Source: Bacteroidales bacterium (GTDB lineage: Bacteria; Bacteroidota; Bacteroidia; Bacteroidales; UBA3824). From it: a DNA stretch of 16,228 nucleotides. Below, in pieces: positions 14,149-16,228 of the stretch. The position numbers and the translations under genes were made by a program. Position 1 is the stretch's first letter, and each line of letters starts with the position of its first letter. Location of the stretch: NCBI GenBank assembly GCA_017645985.1, contig JAGCNK010000041.1, forward strand, positions 1 to 16,228, read 5' to 3'. The notes below the pieces were generated by a model. The model did no database searches. It was not told where the DNA came from and worked only from the letters and a program-made list of their open reading frames with translations.

Positions 14149-15843
14149 TTATTTCTTGAATCTCAGTCGTTTGTATTCTTGGACTATGTTGATAATAAAG
14201 TCGCCGATTTTTTCGCAGCCGTTTATTATTTCCATATAGAACAGTCCGCTGATATATTCGTAACGGTTTTTCTCTATGTTTTCGATGTTCTCCTCGCGGA
14301 GGTTTGCACGCAGGCGGTTGATTCGTTCTTCGATTTGGAAGGACGTTTCAATCTCGCTCTTGGCTATGGTGTCGGCGTTTTTGATTATGTTTAGCATTTG
14401 AGCCATTGCCTCGCTGATAATGCTGTACATCTTCACGATGTTATCTTTTTGCTCAGGGGTAATTACGGCTTTGCTTTCGTAGCGGCGTTGGATGCTTCGC
14501 GATAGGTTTGCACCGCTGTCGCCGATAGATTCAAGTTCGGATATTACTTTTAGCATAACGCGGATTTTGGCTTTTGCGTCGTTGCTGAGGTGTCCTTTGC
14601 TTATCTTGCCTAAGTATTTGGAAATCTCTATCTCCATGTTGTCAGAGATGTTCTCGTATTTGTCGATACGTTTAAAGAGTGCCTCATACTCTTTGGTTTT
14701 GTTACTCGTTTCTTCTGTGAGTTGCTCCACAAAACCGAACATTTTTTCCATACGTTGAGCCATCTCGAATGTCTCTTTTTCGGCAGCGTTGAGTCCCATG
14801 TCGGCAATGTCGGTAAGTGTGCCGCCGATGTATTTGAGCTTGCCTTCGGAATCTTCGTCGGTCTTTTTGATAATCTTCTCGATTATTTTTTCCAACTGGT
14901 TGACAAATCCGATGAGCAGCAGCACGTTGCAAACGTTGAACGATGTGTGGAACGCGGCTATGAACTTGGGCAGCTGCTCGGGAGTGATCGAATGGAAGTC
15001 GCCGAATCCCCAGACGTGCGCCACAAACTTGTTGAACGGTGTGAAGAGCAGGAACACCCATATAACGCCAAAGAGGTTGAACATCAGGTGCGCCAATGCT
15101 GTGCGTCGTGCCGATGCCGATGCTTTCATTGCCGAGATGTTTGACGTGATGGTGGTGCCTATGTTTTCGCCGAGCACAAGGGCGATGCCTTGGTCAATTT
15201 GAAGTACGCCGCTGGCGCAGAGCAACTGTGTGAAGGCTACTATCGCTGCCGACGACTGCACGCAGAATGTGAGCACTCCGCCCACGAGCAAGAACAGAAG
15301 CTTTGTTCCCACTCCGCCGTCGTTGCGGCTTGCAAAAAACTCTTTTACAGTTTCGTTGTGGCTCAAATCCATCGCCTCGGCGTTTGATTTCAGGATTGTG
15401 AGACCGAAAAACAGAAACGCAAGTCCGAACACAAATTCGCCCAAGGTCTTCACCTTGCTGCGTTTCATATATATGCAGATGATACCAATTACAAATATCG
15501 GGTAGACTATCTTGCCCATGTCGAACGAGAATCCGAGGCTCATAATCCACGCGGTGATGGTGGTACCTATGTTGGCTCCCATGATGATGGGGATGGCTTG
15601 GTTGAGGGTAAACAGTCCCGCGTTTACGAATGTTACCGTCAATAGCGTGGTGGCGGTGGAGGACTGTATGGCGGCGGTGATGCCTGCGCCGGAGATTAGT
15701 CCGGTGATTCTGTTTTTGCCCATAATGCCGAGAAACTTGCTGAGGCTTTCTCCGGCTAATTTTTGGAGGCTTTCGGTCATATTTTTAAGACCGAACATCA
15801 AAAGGGCTAACCCTCCGAGGAATGTAAGTATCTGTAATACCAT
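14149..15843 (-). CDS. Na/Pi-cotransporter family protein with C-terminal PhoU-like domain
   Basis: This encodes a 564-residue inner-membrane protein of the NptA/PNaS family. The membrane part (about 1-335) contains the two inverted-repeat signatures: QSSTATT from residue 60 with GANIGTT from 89, and QSSAAIV from 196 with GENIGTT from 225. These form the sodium and phosphate binding site. The cytoplasmic part (about 345-560) is helical and PhoU-like, with repeated acidic segments (ISDNMEIEISKYLG, ESIGDSGANLSRSI, EIINGCEKIGDFI) and likely regulates the transporter. Length is usual for Bacteroidota members. It imports phosphate with sodium. It is the first gene of the minus-strand cluster, preceded by a perfect -7 box. 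Its stop abuts the start of the Cys/His protein, but a functional link with metal uptake is not evident. Confidence 0.94.
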   Translation of the reverse strand: MVLQILTFLGGLALLMFGLKNMTESLQKLAGESLSKFLGIMGKNRITGLISGAGITAAIQSSTATTLLTVTFVNAGLFTLNQAIPIIMGANIGTTITAWIMSLGFSFDMGKIVYPIFVIGIICIYMKRSKVKTLGEFVFGLAFLFFGLTILKSNAEAMDLSHNETVKEFFASRNDGGVGTKLLFLLVGGVLTFCVQSSAAIVAFTQLLCASGVLQIDQGIALVLGENIGTTITSNISAMKASASARRTALAHLMFNLFGVIWVFLLFTPFNKFVAHVWGFGDFHSITPEQLPKFIAAFHTSFNVCNVLLLIGFVNQLEKIIEKIIKKTDEDSEGKLKYIGGTLTDIADMGLNAAEKETFEMAQRMEKMFGFVEQLTEETSNKTKEYEALFKRIDKYENISDNMEIEISKYLGKISKGHLSNDAKAKIRVMLKVISELESIGDSGANLSRSIQRRYESKAVITPEQKDNIVKMYSIISEAMAQMLNIIKNADTIAKSEIETSFQIEERINRLRANLREENIENIEKNRYEYISGLFYMEIINGCEKIGDFIINIVQEYKRLRFKK

Positions 15844-15876
15844 TTAAGTGTGTAATGATGTTTGCATTCTGCACTG

Positions 15877-15884
15877 CAAAATTA
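15877..15884 (-). promoter_or_regulatory. Candidate -7 box for the Na/Pi symporter operon
   Basis: On the minus strand TAATTTTG (complement of 15877-15884) matches the Bacteroides -7 consensus TAnnTTTG exactly. A TTTG at the proper distance upstream is not seen. The leader would be about 27 nt. Confidence 0.4.
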
Positions 15885-15950
15885 TAAATAGAATTTTACC
15901 TTGTTATAGTTTTGAAACATTATAAGGTTAAATGTATATTAAAAATAAAT

Positions 15951-15978
15951 AAAAAGCCCGGCTGTAAAAGTCGGGCTT
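15951..15978 (-). terminator. Rho-independent terminator of the LysM gene
   Basis: A 9-bp stem with one G-U pair (15954-15962 with 15970-15978, core AAGCCCG/CGGGCTT) encloses a 7-base loop. Read on the minus strand it is followed by TTTTT and a further T-rich stretch. It lies 6 bp after the stop codon of the LysM gene. Confidence 0.9.
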
Positions 15979-15984
15979 GAGGTG

Positions 15985-16227
15985 TTATCTAACTGCTAAT
16001 TTCTGTCCAAGGCGTAATATTTTGTTTTGAGATATGCCGTTGAGTTTGCATATACGGCTTACTGTTGTGCCATATTTGCGTGCAATAGCGCCGAGAGTGT
16101 CGCCGCTGCGTACTGTGTGATAAACGCGCTCTTGGGTGGCTGCCGATTCTGCATCGGTCATTCCATAGTGCGAATAGATATTGAAATAGTGGCGTTTGAG
16201 TGTGAACTCGGTGCAACGGAGCTCGCC
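15985..16227 (-). CDS. C-terminal end of a LysM-domain protein, truncated by the window edge
   Basis: Eighty codons and a TAA stop are visible; the frame is open to the right edge, so the start lies outside. The last 44 residues or so form a LysM domain: YHTVRSGDTLGAIARKYG, then TTVSRICKLNGI and LRLGQKLAVR, which binds peptidoglycan glycan chains. LysM as the very last domain suggests a cell-wall-anchored enzyme or an envelope protein. The preceding residues (GELRCTEFTLKRHYFNIYSHYGM) are too few to identify the partner domain; a wall hydrolase is one possibility among several. A strong terminator follows, so this gene ends its transcript and is separate from the Na/Pi operon downstream. Cys in the LysM (SRICKLNG) is somewhat unusual but not diagnostic. 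Confidence 0.85.
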   Translation of the reverse strand, partial: GELRCTEFTLKRHYFNIYSHYGMTDAESAATQERVYHTVRSGDTLGAIARKYGTTVSRICKLNGISQNKILRLGQKLAVR

Positions 16228-16228
16228 G

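Noticed and set aside
15989..16216. 75-codon frame on the minus strand at the right edge
   Set aside because: It is out of frame with the LysM-coding frame, which has a recognisable domain and a stop next to a terminator.

Overview
The window looks like chromosomal DNA of a Bacteroidales (Bacteroidota) species. The evidence is the holB-ricT pair with a Bacteroidota-style basic tail on RicT, the lack of Shine-Dalgarno sequences before most starts, Bacteroides-type promoter boxes (TTTG about 20 bp ahead of TAnnTTTG), a secreted C1 peptidase, a DUF4625-like lipoprotein next to a TonB-dependent receptor, and a Na/Pi symporter with a PhoU tail. The genus cannot be resolved by eye. No tRNA, rRNA, CRISPR array, transposase or integrase is visible, and no gene-free stretch exceeds 300 bases.

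Region 1 (1-5891, + strand) reads as one long operon. The clamp-loader subunit delta' (holB, cut by the window edge) and ricT are followed after 17 bp by five tightly packed genes: an acyl carrier protein, an LpxL/HtrB-type acyltransferase, a catalytically complete ketosynthase, a short ketosynthase-like protein that lacks the active-site Cys, and a four-helix DMT/SMR-type membrane protein. The gene types recall the dialkylresorcinol/flexirubin and aryl polyene clusters of Bacteroidota. However, the cassette is closed on both sides inside the window and contains no ketoreductase, dehydratase, thioesterase, aromatase, AMP ligase or glycosyltransferase. It is the best candidate here for an undescribed system: a minimal ACP-dependent acyl-chain assembly and envelope-lipid modification set.

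Region 2 (5895-9093). A secreted bleomycin-hydrolase-like cysteine peptidase on the minus strand is divergent from the chaperone operon grpE-dnaJ. The shared upstream region holds a good minus-strand promoter and a perfect 13-bp palindrome placed as a possible operator for grpE-dnaJ. A strong intrinsic terminator ends dnaJ.

Region 3 (9094-11021) holds a single transmembrane methyl-accepting chemotaxis protein (Cache sensor, HAMP, signalling hairpin) with no cheA, cheW or flagellar gene nearby. Such a gene is unexpected in this largely non-flagellated group.

Region 4 (11024-15843, minus strand) reads, in transcription order, as a Na/Pi symporter-PhoU protein, then a 102-residue Cys/His-rich membrane-anchored protein starting directly after its stop codon, a ZnuD-like TonB-dependent receptor, and a His-rich lipoprotein. 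The last three look like a transition-metal (probably zinc) acquisition set.

Region 5 (15951-16227, minus strand) is the 3' end of a LysM-domain protein with its terminator; the rest of that gene lies beyond the window.
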